Assembly (NCBI GenBank): GCA_048158365.1
Contig: JBLLNL010000006.1
From: Azoarcus_F sp048158365
Lineage (GTDB): Bacteria > Pseudomonadota > Gammaproteobacteria > Burkholderiales > Rhodocyclaceae
Direction: 5' to 3' (one strand)
Length of the DNA stretch: 64,000 nt
Under the pieces are notes generated by a model. That model was not told the DNA's origin, made no database searches, and was given only the letters and a program-made list of their open reading frames with translations. The translations under genes were made by a program, and so were the position numbers. Positions 25,242-34,280 of this stretch are shown one piece after another (positions within the stretch are counted from its first letter, which is position 1; each line of letters begins with the position of its first letter).

Positions 25242-26453
25242 TCAATGTGCTGCCCACTGCACCGAGTCCAGGTCCACGCCGTCCTGGAACATCTCCCAGA
25301 GCGGCGACAGTTCGCGCAGTTTGCCGATCTTATGGTGCAGTAGCTTGATCGTGTAATCGATCTCTTCCTCTGTGGTGAAGCGTCCCAGCGTAAAGCGGAT
25401 CGAGCTGTGCGCGAGTTCATCGTTGCGCCCCAGCGCGCGCAGCACATACGACGGTTCAAGGCTGGCCGACGTACAGGCCGAACCGGATGACACCGCGACG
25501 TCCTTGATCGCCATGATCAGCGATTCGCCTTCTACATAGGCAAACGAAATGTTCAGGTTGTGCGGTACCCGACTGTCGAGGTCGCCATTGACATATACCG
25601 CCTCCATGTCCTGCAGGCCGCTCAACAGCTTGTCACGCAACATGCGGATGCGCTCGTTCTCTGTCCCCATCTCCTCGCGCGCAAGGCGGAACGCCTCACC
25701 CATGCCGACGATCTGATGGGTCGCCAGCGTGCCGGAGCGCAGACCGCGCTCATGGCCCCCACCGTGCATCTGTGCCTCGAGGCGAACCCGCGGCTTGCGT
25801 CGCACGTACAGCGCGCCGATCCCCTTCGGTCCATAGGTCTTGTGGGCACAGAAGGACATCAGGTCGACCTTGAGTCGGGTCAGGTCGATCGCGACCTTTC
25901 CGGTCGCCTGGGCGGCATCGACATGGAAGACGATCCCCTTGTCCCGACAGATCTCCCCGATCTCGGCGATCGGCTGGATCACGCCGATCTCGTTGTTCAC
26001 CATCATGATCGACACCACTATGGTGTCGGGACGGATGGCCGCCTTGAAGGCCTCCAGATCGACCAGGCCATTGTCCTGGACGTCGAGATAGGTCGCCTCG
26101 AAGCCCTGGCGCTCGAGTTCGCGCACCGTGTCCAGTACCGCCTTGTGCTCGGTCTTCAGCGTGATCAGGTGCTTGCCCTTGCCCTTGTAGAACTGCGCCG
26201 CACCCTTGATCGCGAGGTTATTCGACTCGGTCGCCCCCGAGGTCCAGATGATCTCCTTGGAATCGGCCCCGACCAGTGCTGCAACCTGTTCGCGTGCATC
26301 CTCGACCGCCTTTTCGGCCTCCCAGCCGTAGGCGTGAGATCGACTGGCCGGGTTGCCGAAATGTTCGGTCAGCCAGGGGACCATCTTCTCGGCCACTCTG
26401 AGGTCGACCGGTGTCGTTGCCGAGTAATCGAGATAGATCGGAAACTTGAGCAT
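25242..26453 (-). CDS. iscS: Cysteine desulfurase IscS
   Basis: 403 residues. This PLP enzyme takes sulfur from cysteine for Fe-S assembly and tRNA thiolation. N-terminal [22 protein letters not shown]-lysine in [18 protein letters not shown], and catalytic Cys in [20 protein letters not shown] followed by the IscU-interacting C-terminus ending [13 protein letters not shown]. It lies directly before iscU and is preceded by a second desulfurase gene. Confidence 0.98.
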   Translation of the reverse strand: MLKFPIYLDYSATTPVDLRVAEKMVPWLTEHFGNPASRSHAYGWEAEKAVEDAREQVAALVGADSKEIIWTSGATESNNLAIKGAAQFYKGKGKHLITLKTEHKAVLDTVRELERQGFEATYLDVQDNGLVDLEAFKAAIRPDTIVVSIMMVNNEIGVIQPIAEIGEICRDKGIVFHVDAAQATGKVAIDLTRLKVDLMSFCAHKTYGPKGIGALYVRRKPRVRLEAQMHGGGHERGLRSGTLATHQIVGMGEAFRLAREEMGTENERIRMLRDKLLSGLQDMEAVYVNGDLDSRVPHNLNISFAYVEGESLIMAIKDVAVSSGSACTSASLEPSYVLRALGRNDELAHSSIRFTLGRFTTEEEIDYTIKLLHHKIGKLRELSPLWEMFQDGVDLDSVQWAAH

Positions 26454-26487
26454 TGCGTTTCTCCGTAGCCTTGTGACTGTTTTCGTA

Positions 26488-27636
26488 TCAGACCGCCACT
26501 GCGGTCATGTGCTTGAGACTGTTCAACAATTTTTCGAATGCGGCGCAAAAGCCGACGATGTCGTCCTCGGTGGTCCGGGTCCCCAGGCTCACCCTGATCG
26601 CGTTCCTCGCCAAATCCGGCTGCACCCCCATCGCGATCAGCGTGCGCGACGGCTCCGGATTCGCGCTCGAGCAGGCCGAACCGCTCGCGACTGCGAATCC
26701 CTCCCGATCCAGCTTGGCCACCAGCGTCTCGCCGTCTATGCCGTCCACCGAGAAGAAGCTGGTGTTGGCCAGACGCGGCGAGCCATCCGAGAAGACGCGC
26801 GCCCCACGCTGCACGACGAAGGCCTCCAGGCGGTCGCGCAGGCCTTCGAGGCGTCGTGCCTCCTCCTCGACCCGCGCGGCCGCGAGTTCGCTCGCGACCC
26901 CGAAACCGACGATGGCCGCGACATTTTCCGTCCCGGAACGCAGCCCCCGCTCCTGCCCGCCACCGGCGATCAGCGGTGCGAGTTCCACCCGTTTGTCCGC
27001 GATCAGTGCACCCGCGCCGAGCGGCCCGCCGATCTTGTGCGCGGAAAGCGTCAATGCGTGCACGCCGAGCGATCGAAAGTCCACCTTCACCTTGCCCAGC
27101 CCCTGGACGGCGTCGCTGTGAAACCATGCACCGGCGACCGACGCATCGGCGGCCAGCGCCCGGATGTCCTGCAGTACGCCGGTTTCGTTGTTCGCGAGCA
27201 TCACCGACACCAGCGTGGGACGTTCATCGAGACAGGCACGCCAGTCGTTCATGTCGACGCGACCCGTCGCGTCGACATGGATCTCACGCACCTTCCACCC
27301 GGCCCGACCCAGTTGTCGAGCCGGCTCCCGCACACAGGGATGCTCGATCGCACTGAATGCAAGCATGGAGGGTTTGAGGCAGGCCGCTGCGCCCTTGAGA
27401 AACAGATTGTTCGCTTCCGAGCCGCCGCTGGTGAAGATCACCTCGGTCGGATGCGCACCCACCGACTGGGCCACCCGGGCGCGCGCCTCGTCGATCGCCG
27501 CGCGCGCATGTCTTCCATACTCGTGACGGCTGGAGGCATTGCCGAAGCGGCTGTCCAGCCACGGCAGCATCGCCTCGCGCACTGCGGGGTGCAGTGGCGA
27601 ACTCGCGTTCCAGTCGAGGTAAGTCGGCGCAAACAT
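26488..27636 (-). CDS. Second cysteine desulfurase (NifS/IscS paralogue) in the isc operon
   Basis: 382 residues. It is a class V PLP aminotransferase. The N-terminus [21 protein letters not shown]-lysine in [18 protein letters not shown] and active Cys in [20 protein letters not shown] are all intact, so it should be an active desulfurase. It lacks the long C-terminal tail with which IscS contacts IscU: the protein ends shortly after the Cys loop region ([16 protein letters not shown]). The ATG at 27636 directly precedes the conserved N-terminus, 17 nt after iscR. Its specific sulfur acceptor is unknown. Confidence 0.9.
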   Translation of the reverse strand: MFAPTYLDWNASSPLHPAVREAMLPWLDSRFGNASSRHEYGRHARAAIDEARARVAQSVGAHPTEVIFTSGGSEANNLFLKGAAACLKPSMLAFSAIEHPCVREPARQLGRAGWKVREIHVDATGRVDMNDWRACLDERPTLVSVMLANNETGVLQDIRALAADASVAGAWFHSDAVQGLGKVKVDFRSLGVHALTLSAHKIGGPLGAGALIADKRVELAPLIAGGGQERGLRSGTENVAAIVGFGVASELAAARVEEEARRLEGLRDRLEAFVVQRGARVFSDGSPRLANTSFFSVDGIDGETLVAKLDREGFAVASGSACSSANPEPSRTLIAMGVQPDLARNAIRVSLGTRTTEDDIVGFCAAFEKLLNSLKHMTAVAV

Positions 27637-27653
27637 GGAGGCTCGTCTTCCGA

Positions 27654-28136
27654 TCAGGCCGTCGCTGCTTCGCGCAACGAGATCGTCGCGCGGCGACGCA
27701 CTTCCTTGAGCACGTTCATGTCCGGATCGGGCTTGAGCTGCTGCTTCACCAGCGCCTCCAGCGTGACCGAATCGAGATACTCGTACATCCGCTTGTTCAG
27801 GTTCGCCCAAAGGTCGTGAGTCATGCAGCGATGCTCGTCGTGACAATTCTGCTTGCCGCCGCACTGGGTCGCGTCGAGGGGTTCGTCGACGGCGATGATG
27901 ATGTCCGCGACGGTGATCGCGTCCATGCCACGCGCGAGCCGATAGCCGCCGCCGGGCCCCCGGACACTGCTGACCAGCTTGTAGCGCCTGAGCTTGCCGA
28001 ACAACTGTTCCAGATAGGACAGGGAAATTCTCTGCCGATCGGCGATACCGGCCAAGGTGACCGGTCCGTCTTCCTCACGGGAGGCCAGATCGATCATTGC
28101 CGTAACCGCGAATCGTCCCTTGGTAGTCAGTCTCAT
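27654..28136 (-). CDS. iscR: Fe-S cluster-sensing regulator IscR
   Basis: 160 residues. This Rrf2-family repressor, in its [2Fe-2S] form, shuts down the isc operon. MRLTTKGRFAVTAMIDLA starts the winged helix; the recognition region is LSYLEQLFGKLRRYKLVSSV then RGPGGGYRLAR; and the cluster ligands are the C-x5-C-x5-C set in QCGGKQNCHDEHRCMTHDLW plus the following His. The ATG at 28136 was chosen over an upstream one because all family members start here. Two matching operator-like sites lie in its own promoter. Confidence 0.97.
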   Translation of the reverse strand: MRLTTKGRFAVTAMIDLASREEDGPVTLAGIADRQRISLSYLEQLFGKLRRYKLVSSVRGPGGGYRLARGMDAITVADIIIAVDEPLDATQCGGKQNCHDEHRCMTHDLWANLNKRMYEYLDSVTLEALVKQQLKPDPDMNVLKEVRRRATISLREAATA

Positions 28137-28172
28137 GATGCGTTCCTCACGCTGCTTGCTTCGTGCAGGACA

Positions 28173-28225
28173 ATACCTGAACGTTTCACTCAACTATACG
28201 GTTCCCGACAAAAATGGTCAACTAC
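28173..28225 (-). promoter_or_regulatory. iscR promoter with two tandem IscR type 1-like operators
   Basis: Minus strand: -35 TTGACC (28216-28221), 17-nt spacer, -10 TATAGT (28193-28198). One site (28173-28197) has half-sites ATAGTTGAGT and GTTCAGGTAT; it matches 22 of 25 positions of the E. coli type 1 IscR consensus as I recall it. A second site (28201-28225) begins GTAGTTGACC and matches 20 of 25. They cover the -10 and -35 elements, and their centres are 28 bp apart. Confidence 0.82.
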
Positions 28226-28236
28226 TCGGATGCTCG

Positions 28237-29004
28237 TCAGTCCACCAGTCTGGACAGCTTCTGCGCATCGAACTCATCGGTTCTTTCGACCGACTCGTCG
28301 AGGTGCACGCCTGCCTTCTCGAGTCGCTCGATCAGCACCTGTATCCGCCGGTCGGTCTCGACTGCGTGATCGAGCAGTCCGTGCAGCGCCTTGGCAAGCG
28401 GGTCGTCCATTTGCCGCGATACACCGTAGGCCGAAAAGCCCATCTGCTCGGCCTTGCGCTCACGGGCCTCGTCGCGGTCGGCGCTACGCCCCGGTTCGAT
28501 GATGCGCGCCGGGTTACCGACCGCGGTTGCCCTCGGCGGAACGGGCTTCACGACGACTGCATTCGAACCGATTCTGGCCCCCTCGCCCACCGTGAAGCCT
28601 CCGAGCACCTTGGCGCCGGCACCCACGACGACTCCGTTCTCCAGCGTCGGATGGCGCTTGGTTCCGCGATAAAGCGACGTGCCGCCGAGCGTGACCGCCT
28701 GGTAGATCGTACATTCGTCACCGATCTCGGCGGTTTCGCCGATCACGACCCCCATGCCGTGGTCGATGAACACGCGACGGCCGATCTTGGCCCCGGGATG
28801 AATCTCGATGCCGGTCAGAAACCGAGCGACATGACTGATGAAGCGTCCCGCCCAATACAGATGATGGTTCCACGCTGCATGTGCAAGCCGGTGGAGAAAT
28901 AACGCGTGCACCCCCGGGTAGCAGGTCAGCACCTCCCAGGTCGAGCGGGCGGCGGGATCACGCTCGCGAACGCTGGCGAGGTCTTCGCGCAGGCGACTGA
29001 ACAT
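28237..29004 (-). CDS. cysE: Serine O-acetyltransferase CysE
   Basis: 255 residues. It acetylates serine with acetyl-CoA, the first step to cysteine, which is the sulfur source for the desulfurases downstream. The N-terminal helical part is short, of the EpsC-like class: [20 protein letters not shown]. The hexapeptide beta-helix follows: [20 protein letters not shown], then [18 protein letters not shown]. The C-terminal extension after about residue 175 ([18 protein letters not shown]) is longer than in E. coli. An IscR-like site lies 27-51 nt upstream of the ATG. Confidence 0.95.
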   Translation of the reverse strand: MFSRLREDLASVRERDPAARSTWEVLTCYPGVHALFLHRLAHAAWNHHLYWAGRFISHVARFLTGIEIHPGAKIGRRVFIDHGMGVVIGETAEIGDECTIYQAVTLGGTSLYRGTKRHPTLENGVVVGAGAKVLGGFTVGEGARIGSNAVVVKPVPPRATAVGNPARIIEPGRSADRDEARERKAEQMGFSAYGVSRQMDDPLAKALHGLLDHAVETDRRIQVLIERLEKAGVHLDESVERTDEFDAQKLSRLVD

Positions 29005-29030
29005 GGGTGCATGTCTCCGATGATTTAAAT

Positions 29031-29055
29031 ATACCCGAGTATTTTAATCAGGTTT
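29031..29055 (+). promoter_or_regulatory. Third IscR type 1-like site, upstream of cysE
   Basis: On the plus strand the half-sites are ATACCCGAGT (29031-29040) and AATCAGGTTT (29046-29055), matching 22 of 25 consensus positions. The site overlaps the trmJ stop codon. TATATT on the minus strand, partly overlapping the site, could be the cysE -10. No binding data; pattern match only. Confidence 0.6.
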
Positions 29056-29763
29056 GCGCTGCAACGCACCCAGAATCCCGCGAAGAATGTTGACCTCCTC
29101 GCGCTCGAGACGGATCCGGCCATACAGACGACGGACCCTGGCAAGCAGTCGTCCGGGGTTGTCCGGCTTGTAGAATCCGCTGTCGGCCATCGCCTGTTCG
29201 AGGTGACGATGAAAGCCCTCGATGTCGTCGAAGGTGGCGAGCTCGCGCGTCGGCTCCTCCATCGGGGTCGGATCCAGGGCCGCGACGCGGCACTCGTAGC
29301 ACAGCAACTGCACCGCTGCGCCCAGATTGAGCGATGAATAGACCGGGTTCGCGGGAATCGACACCGGCAGCGTGCACAGTGCGACCTCCTCGTTGGTCAT
29401 GCCGCTGGCCTCGGCCCCGAACACGAGCGCAACCTCGCCTGCTGCGGCGTGGGTCACGATTTCCGGTGCGATCTGGCGCGCACTGCCGGGCGGCACCGAC
29501 CACTCCCGGCGCCGTGCGGTGAGGGCTGCCGAAAAATGCGTGCCCGTCAAGGCCTCTTCAAGCGAGGCTACGACCACTGCCGCGTCGAGCACGTCGGTCG
29601 CACCGGAGGCACGGGCCTCGGCCACCGGATCGGGAAAGGACGCCGGCTCGACCAGGTACAGGCGATGCAGTCCCATGGTTTTCATCGCGCGTGCGGCCGC
29701 GCCGATGTTGCCGGGGTGACTGGTCCGGATCAGCACCACCCGGATGCGACCGAGCGCCGACAT
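29044..29763 (-). CDS. trmJ: tRNA (cytidine/uridine-2'-O-)-methyltransferase TrmJ
   Basis: 239 residues from the chosen ATG. It is an SPOUT-family enzyme methylating the ribose of position 32 in several tRNAs. RIRVVLIRTSHPGNIGAAAR begins the fold; the SAM-knot region includes ALVFGAEASGMTNEEVALC and IPANPVYSSLNLGAAVQLL. An upstream in-frame start (29796) would add 11 residues; 29763 (MSALGRIRVVLI) fits homologues better. It is upstream of cysE on the same strand and divergent from suhB, a common arrangement in beta/gammaproteobacteria. Confidence 0.93.
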   Translation of the reverse strand: MSALGRIRVVLIRTSHPGNIGAAARAMKTMGLHRLYLVEPASFPDPVAEARASGATDVLDAAVVVASLEEALTGTHFSAALTARRREWSVPPGSARQIAPEIVTHAAAGEVALVFGAEASGMTNEEVALCTLPVSIPANPVYSSLNLGAAVQLLCYECRVAALDPTPMEEPTRELATFDDIEGFHRHLEQAMADSGFYKPDNPGRLLARVRRLYGRIRLEREEVNILRGILGALQRKPD

Positions 29764-29956
29764 GCGGCCGACCTGAGGGTCATTCACGGTATGCATACAT
29801 GATTTCAGCGCTCACGCAGGTCCGTTGCATTCATGGCTGGCATTTGATCCATCGGCCGTCATCGGCGCGGCCGGATCCGCCGGGATCACGATTGGGGTTA
29901 AAATGCTTCGTTTCATGCACCGACTTGGGCGGACACCCGCCAGCGAGACCTGACAC

Positions 29957-30754
29957 ATGCATCCCACCCTGAACATCGCCGTCAAGGCCGCCCGTCGGGC
30001 CGCCAGCATCATCAACCGCGCCTCGACGCAGATCGACCTCCTTCCGGTCCAGACCAAATCACCGAATGATTTCGTCACCGAGGTCGACCGGGCTGCCGAG
30101 GCCGCGATCATCGATGTGTTGCGGGATGCCTATCCACAACACGGGATTCTAGCAGAGGAGTCGGGTCAGACCGGCGAAGGCGAGTATCAGTGGATCATCG
30201 ATCCGCTCGATGGCACGACCAACTTCATCCACGGTTTTCCGCAGTATGCGATCTCGATCGCGCTGGCCCGTAATGGGGTGCTGGAACAGGCGGTCGTGTT
30301 CGATCCGACCCGCAACGAACTGTTCACCGCCAGCAAGGGCGCCGGCGCCTACCTGAACGAACGCCGCATCCGGGTCTCGAAACGTATTCGCCTGGGCGAG
30401 GCCCTGATCGGGACCGGTTTTCCGTTCCGCGAGTTCGACCACATGGACGCCTATCTCGCGATGTTTCGAGACCTGACCCAGCGCACCGCCGGTATCCGCC
30501 GTCCGGGCGCGGCCGCGCTCGATCTCGCCTACGTGGCCTGTGGCCGCCTGGACGGGTTCTGGGAGATGGGTCTTCAGCCATGGGACATGGCGGCGGGGGT
30601 ATTGCTGATCCAGGAGGCAGGCGGCCTGGTCAGCGACCTGGCCGGAGACGCGGACTTCATACGCTCGGGCAATATCGTAGCCGGTGGCCCCAAGATATTC
30701 GGTCAGTTGCTACCGGTCATTCAGGCGCACAGACCCGCCAGCCTGACGGCCTGA
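29957..30754 (+). CDS. suhB: Inositol-1-monophosphatase family protein SuhB
   Basis: 265 residues. It is a Mg-dependent phosphatase that also acts as a Nus factor in rRNA antitermination in E. coli. Metal-binding motifs are [38 protein letters not shown] and, near the C-terminus, [18 protein letters not shown]. It is complete. It is divergent from trmJ and convergent, with 11 nt between stops, with a LysR gene. Confidence 0.95.
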   Translation: MHPTLNIAVKAARRAASIINRASTQIDLLPVQTKSPNDFVTEVDRAAEAAIIDVLRDAYPQHGILAEESGQTGEGEYQWIIDPLDGTTNFIHGFPQYAISIALARNGVLEQAVVFDPTRNELFTASKGAGAYLNERRIRVSKRIRLGEALIGTGFPFREFDHMDAYLAMFRDLTQRTAGIRRPGAAALDLAYVACGRLDGFWEMGLQPWDMAAGVLLIQEAGGLVSDLAGDADFIRSGNIVAGGPKIFGQLLPVIQAHRPASLTA

Positions 30755-30765
30755 CCGGACGATCG

Positions 30766-31674
30766 TCACGCGTCCGGGGTGCCCAGCAACTCCCGGATGA
30801 CCCCCCTGAGCCAGCGGTTGCCCAGGTCGTCGTGATAGCGCTCATGCCAGTTTTGCTTCACCGCATAATCCGGCAGTTCGAACGGTACCGGATATGAGAT
30901 GAACTCGCCGCGCCCGGCCAGCATTTCCCCGAGCCGTTCGGGGATGGTCACCAGCAGGTCGGTGCGTTCGATGACGAAGGCGACACCGAGAAAGGTCGGC
31001 AGCCTGACCGCGATCCGGCGCGTTATGTTCTGACGCGCCAGTTCGTGGTCGACATGCAGATGACCCGTACCGGAGGTCGTCACCACCGCATGATCCTCGG
31101 CCTCGAACTGTGACAGGCTGAGGCCGCCCCGTATCCGCGGATGATGCGTGCTTGCCAGGCAGACGTAATTCTGTCTGAACAGTGCCTGCTGGTAGAAGCC
31201 CGCATCGAGCTGGGGCATGAAACCCAGCGCCAGATCCGCCTCCCCGGATTCGAGCATGCGTGCCGTATCGGTCGACAGATTCACCACTTCGATCTTGATG
31301 CCGGGCGCCACCTTGCGCAGCCATGCCCAGAGCGTGGGCAGCAGCACGAGCTGGGAGATGTCGGGCATCGCGATCGTGAAGGTGCGCTGGACCGTGGCGG
31401 GATCGAATTCGGAGCGGTGTCCCATCGCCGCATGCAATGCTTCGATTGCGTGCCTTATCGGTTCGACCAACTCTTCACCCAGCGGGGTCGGGTCCATGCC
31501 GGACGAGGTTCGCACGAACAGAGGATCGTCGTAATGCGCGCGCAGCTTGCCCAGCGCGATGCTGACGGCCGGCTGGCCCAGACCGAGCTGATCGGCTGCG
31601 CGACTGACGCTTCGCGTCTTGTAGATCTCATCGAAGACCTGGAGGAGCCGGATATCGAGCGACATTTTGGACAT
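30766..31674 (-). CDS. LysR-family regulator of the gentisate cluster (NahR/NagR-like)
   Basis: 302 residues. Helix-turn-helix RLLQVFDEIYKTRSVSRAAD then QLGLGQPAVSIALGKLRAHY. The following FVRTSSGMDPTPLGEELVEP closely follows the NahR/NagR/DntR pattern for aromatic-acid sensors, and the effector domain retains FTIAMPDISQLVLLPTL. It is transcribed away from the gentisate dioxygenase gene, with repeated ATTCGAT elements between them, so it probably activates that operon in response to gentisate, salicylate or a hydroxybenzoate. The exact inducer is not readable. Starts at 31674 or 31665 are both possible. Confidence 0.87.
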   Translation of the reverse strand: MSKMSLDIRLLQVFDEIYKTRSVSRAADQLGLGQPAVSIALGKLRAHYDDPLFVRTSSGMDPTPLGEELVEPIRHAIEALHAAMGHRSEFDPATVQRTFTIAMPDISQLVLLPTLWAWLRKVAPGIKIEVVNLSTDTARMLESGEADLALGFMPQLDAGFYQQALFRQNYVCLASTHHPRIRGGLSLSQFEAEDHAVVTTSGTGHLHVDHELARQNITRRIAVRLPTFLGVAFVIERTDLLVTIPERLGEMLAGRGEFISYPVPFELPDYAVKQNWHERYHDDLGNRWLRGVIRELLGTPDA

Positions 31675-31681
31675 GGGTTTT

Positions 31682-31747
31682 ATTCGATTTAAGAATATTA
31701 TTTATTCGATGCATTGCATGGATCGAATTGTGCGCCAAGCCTATAGT
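31682..31747 (+). promoter_or_regulatory. Operator/promoter region of the gentisate operon
   Basis: ATTCGAT occurs at 31682-31688 and 31704-31710 (22 nt apart), and its inverted copy ATCGAAT at 31722-31728. The last two form a perfect 7-bp inverted repeat around 11 nt, containing the T-N11-A core of LysR sites. TATAGT at 31742-31747 is a likely -10; the inverted copy overlaps its weak -35. This layout fits a LysR recognition plus activation site. Confidence 0.55.
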
Positions 31748-31846
31748 TCGTTCCACAGAAACGTCACTGATGCCTGGAAAACGATTGATGATCGATTTCG
31801 CACCGCGCTTCACGTGCGGCCCTCGTCCAACATTGGAGACGCGAAC

Positions 31847-32650
31847 ATGCACCAGCTCGGAACCCTGGAAGACCTGCCCCTCGAATACCGCGAAGCCCTG
31901 ACCGCCCAGAATCTGGTGCCGCTGTGGCCCAGCCTCCGCGCGGTACTGCCGCCGGGCCAGCCCGGTTCGCGTACCAAGCCGACCTTCTGGTCGTATGCGG
32001 CGCTGCGTCCGCTGCTGATCCAGGCCGGCGAGCTGACCCCGATCGAGAAAGCCGAGCGTCGCGTGCTGGTGCTGGCCAACCCCGGCCATGGACTGGAGAA
32101 GATGCAGGCCAGTTCGTCGATGTACCTCGGCATGCAGCTGCTGTTGCCGGGGGAGTGGGCGCCGGCGCACCGGCATACGCCAAACGCAGTTCGCATGATC
32201 GTCGAGGGCGAAGGAGCCTACACGACGGTGGATGGCGAGAAATGCCCGATGAGCCGCGGCGACCTGATCCTGACCCCGACCGGCCTGTGGCATGAGCATG
32301 GTCACGACGGCAGCGAACCGATGGTCTGGCTGGATGTGCTCGATCTGCCGCTGATCTGCTACACCGAGACGTCCTATGCAGTCGAGGGCAAGGTGCAGGA
32401 TGTCATCGCATCGCAGCTCGAACGCAATTACGCGCGCGGCGGCCTGGTGCCGTCCCCGGTGTTCTCCCGCGACAGCGAGCGCCGCTACCCGATGCTGCGT
32501 TACCCGTGGGCGGAAGCGCGCGCCGCACTGCGGAATCTGACCGAAACCCAGCCGCAGATCGACGCGGTGCAGGTCGCGTACGTCACGCAGTTCGCGCCTG
32601 AACGCCGCCACACATCCTCAACCCATTCGACATGGAGAGTACCCAAATGA
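31847..32650 (+). CDS. nagI: Gentisate 1,2-dioxygenase, truncated after the first cupin
   Basis: 267 residues where the bicupin family has about 345-355. The enzyme opens gentisate to maleylpyruvate with Fe(II). Cupin 1 is intact: [20 protein letters not shown] carries the metal His pair and [12 protein letters not shown] the third His, then [14 protein letters not shown]. After VQVAYV, where homologues enter cupin 2, the frame continues as about 20 unrelated residues and stops. A different frame there reads AVRA and a stop, resembling a normal dioxygenase C-terminus, which suggests an out-of-frame internal deletion. ATG 31847 has GGAGA upstream. The stop overlaps the next ATG. Activity is doubtful. 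Confidence 0.8.
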   Translation: MHQLGTLEDLPLEYREALTAQNLVPLWPSLRAVLPPGQPGSRTKPTFWSYAALRPLLIQAGELTPIEKAERRVLVLANPGHGLEKMQASSSMYLGMQLLLPGEWAPAHRHTPNAVRMIVEGEGAYTTVDGEKCPMSRGDLILTPTGLWHEHGHDGSEPMVWLDVLDLPLICYTETSYAVEGKVQDVIASQLERNYARGGLVPSPVFSRDSERRYPMLRYPWAEARAALRNLTETQPQIDAVQVAYVTQFAPERRHTSSTHSTWRVPK

Positions 32651-33357
32651 GCCAGACCAACTACCTGTGGAACCCCTCCCCGGTCTATTCCCTGCCGGTC
32701 CGCGGCAGCGACGCACGACTGCCGGTCAAGCGCATCTTCTGCGTGGGCCGCAACTATCACGCCCATGCGGTGGAGATGGGTCGTCCGGTCGACAAGGCCA
32801 CGATGAGCCCGTTCTACTTCCTGAAGGACGCTTCGAGCCTGATCGAGTCCGGCGCGACCGTGCCCTACCCGACCGGCACGTCGAACTATCACTTCGAGAT
32901 GGAACTGGTCGTGGCGATCGGCAAGCCCGGTTTTCGTGTCGCCGAAGCGGACGCCGATGACATGATCTACGGCTATGCCGCCGGTCTGGACATGACCCGC
33001 CGCGATCTGCAGCTCGTCGCCCGTGAGCAGGGCCGACCGTGGGACCTCGGCAAGAACTTCGAGAACTCTGCGGTGTGCTCCGAGATCGTGCCGGCTGCCG
33101 GGCTGGGCGTGCTCGAGAAGGGCGCGATCGACCTGAAGGTCAACGGCGAGACCAAGCAGAGCTCCGACCTGTCGAAGCTGATCTGGAATGTGCGCGAGAT
33201 CATCGCGGACCTGTCGAAATTCTATCACCTGGAGCCGGGTGACCTGATCTACACCGGTACGCCGGAAGGTGTGGGTGCGGTTCAGCCGGGCGACATGATC
33301 ACCGGCCATGTCGATGGGGTGGGCGACGTCGCGCTGACCATCGGCCCTGCCGAATAA
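32647..33357 (+). CDS. nagK: Fumarylpyruvate hydrolase (FAH family)
   Basis: 236 residues. It cleaves fumarylpyruvate to fumarate and pyruvate, the last step of the glutathione-dependent gentisate pathway. FAH-fold motifs are [44 protein letters not shown] (metal Glu residues), [14 protein letters not shown] and [21 protein letters not shown] 32647 has GGAGAG six bases upstream; ATG 32632 is in frame but lacks a site. Context (gentisate dioxygenase before, zeta GST after) supports fumarylpyruvate over other FAH substrates. Confidence 0.92.
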   Translation: MSQTNYLWNPSPVYSLPVRGSDARLPVKRIFCVGRNYHAHAVEMGRPVDKATMSPFYFLKDASSLIESGATVPYPTGTSNYHFEMELVVAIGKPGFRVAEADADDMIYGYAAGLDMTRRDLQLVAREQGRPWDLGKNFENSAVCSEIVPAAGLGVLEKGAIDLKVNGETKQSSDLSKLIWNVREIIADLSKFYHLEPGDLIYTGTPEGVGAVQPGDMITGHVDGVGDVALTIGPAE

Positions 33358-33375
33358 GTAAACGAGGAGACACAC

Positions 33376-33534
33376 ATGACGCAACAAGGAAGAATGGGTC
33401 GCATCTACCATGCCAGCGGTGTCGAACGGCTGGTGCGCAACGAACTGTGGAAAGGTCGCAGCGCCAAGCGTTTCTATGACGCAATGGAGTGGTTGTACGG
33501 CTGGAACGTCACGAACTGCCTGACCAAGAATTGA
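33376..33534 (+). CDS. Small hypothetical protein in the gentisate operon, 52 residues
   Basis: The frame encodes MTQQGRMGRIYHASGVERLV, then RNELWKGRSAKRFYDAMEWL and a C-terminus ending NVTNCLTKN. A strong ribosome-binding site (GAGGAGA) sits 6 nt before the ATG, the gene starts 18 nt after the hydrolase stop, and the isomerase starts 15 nt after it. Spacing and codon use match its neighbours, so it is probably a real operon member. It is basic, aromatic-rich and has one Cys; there is no signal peptide or membrane segment. I do not recognise the family. Confidence 0.7.
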   Translation: MTQQGRMGRIYHASGVERLVRNELWKGRSAKRFYDAMEWLYGWNVTNCLTKN

Positions 33535-33549
33535 AGGGGGATTCCATCT

Positions 33550-34191
33550 ATGAAACTGCACAACTTCTTTCGCAGCGGCACCTCGCATCGCCTGCGGATC
33601 GCACTGAACCTGAAGGGCCTGGCATACGAATACGTGCCGGTCGACCTGCGCAGCAACGAGCACCAGCGGGAAGCGTTCAAGGCGCTGAACCCGCAGCAAC
33701 TGGTGCCGGCGCTGACCGACGGAGCACTGACGCTGATCCAGTCGCCCGCGATCATCGAGTGGCTGGAAGAGCGTCATCCCGAGCCGCCGCTGCTGCCGGC
33801 GAGCGCCGAGGACCGGGCCAGGGTGCGCGCGCTGGCGGCCATCGTCGGGTGCGACATCCATCCGATCAACAACAAGCGCATTCTGGACTATCTGCGCAAG
33901 GAATTCGGTTGCGACGAGACGGCAGTGAAGGCCTGGTGCGGGACGTGGATCGCGGCGGGATTCGACGCGCTCGAAGCGCTGCTCGCCGCGGACACCCGTC
34001 GCGGCCGGTTCTGCTTCGGAGACACGCCGACGCTGGCCGACGTATACCTGATTCCGCAGGTCGAGAGCGCGCGTCGCTTCGAGGTCGACCTGGCGCGCTG
34101 GCCGATCATCGTGTCGATCGACGAGGCCTGCAACGCGTTGCCGGCCTTCAGCGCCGCCGCACCGGGCAGACAGCCCGACGCGCCGAAGTGA
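33550..34191 (+). CDS. nagL: Maleylpyruvate isomerase (zeta-class glutathione S-transferase)
   Basis: 213 residues. It isomerises maleylpyruvate to fumarylpyruvate with glutathione. The N-terminal thioredoxin-like domain starts LHNFFRSGTSHRLRIALNLK, with Ser/Thr at the glutathione site, and includes LNPQQLVPALTDGALTLIQS (SPAI binds glutathione). The C-terminal helical domain contains GCDIHPINNKRILDYL and FGDTPTLADVYLIPQ. Maleylacetoacetate isomerase is the close alternative; the gentisate context decides for maleylpyruvate. Confidence 0.92.
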   Translation: MKLHNFFRSGTSHRLRIALNLKGLAYEYVPVDLRSNEHQREAFKALNPQQLVPALTDGALTLIQSPAIIEWLEERHPEPPLLPASAEDRARVRALAAIVGCDIHPINNKRILDYLRKEFGCDETAVKAWCGTWIAAGFDALEALLAADTRRGRFCFGDTPTLADVYLIPQVESARRFEVDLARWPIIVSIDEACNALPAFSAAAPGRQPDAPK

Positions 34192-34212
34192 GTCCGCCCG
34201 AGCACACGTATC

Positions 34213-34234
34213 CAGCATCAGCATCAGCATCAGC
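34213..34234. repeat. Short tandem repeat (AGCATC units)
   Basis: Three to four units of AGCATC lie directly after the isomerase gene. The array is short and not in a recognised coding region. Confidence 0.6.
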
Positions 34235-34280
34235 TGATTCGAACAAGACTTGCACCAAAACCACACACGAGGAGAGAAAC

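Noticed and set aside
34213..34234. CRISPR-like repeat
   Set aside because: It is a simple hexanucleotide tandem of three to four units with no spacers.
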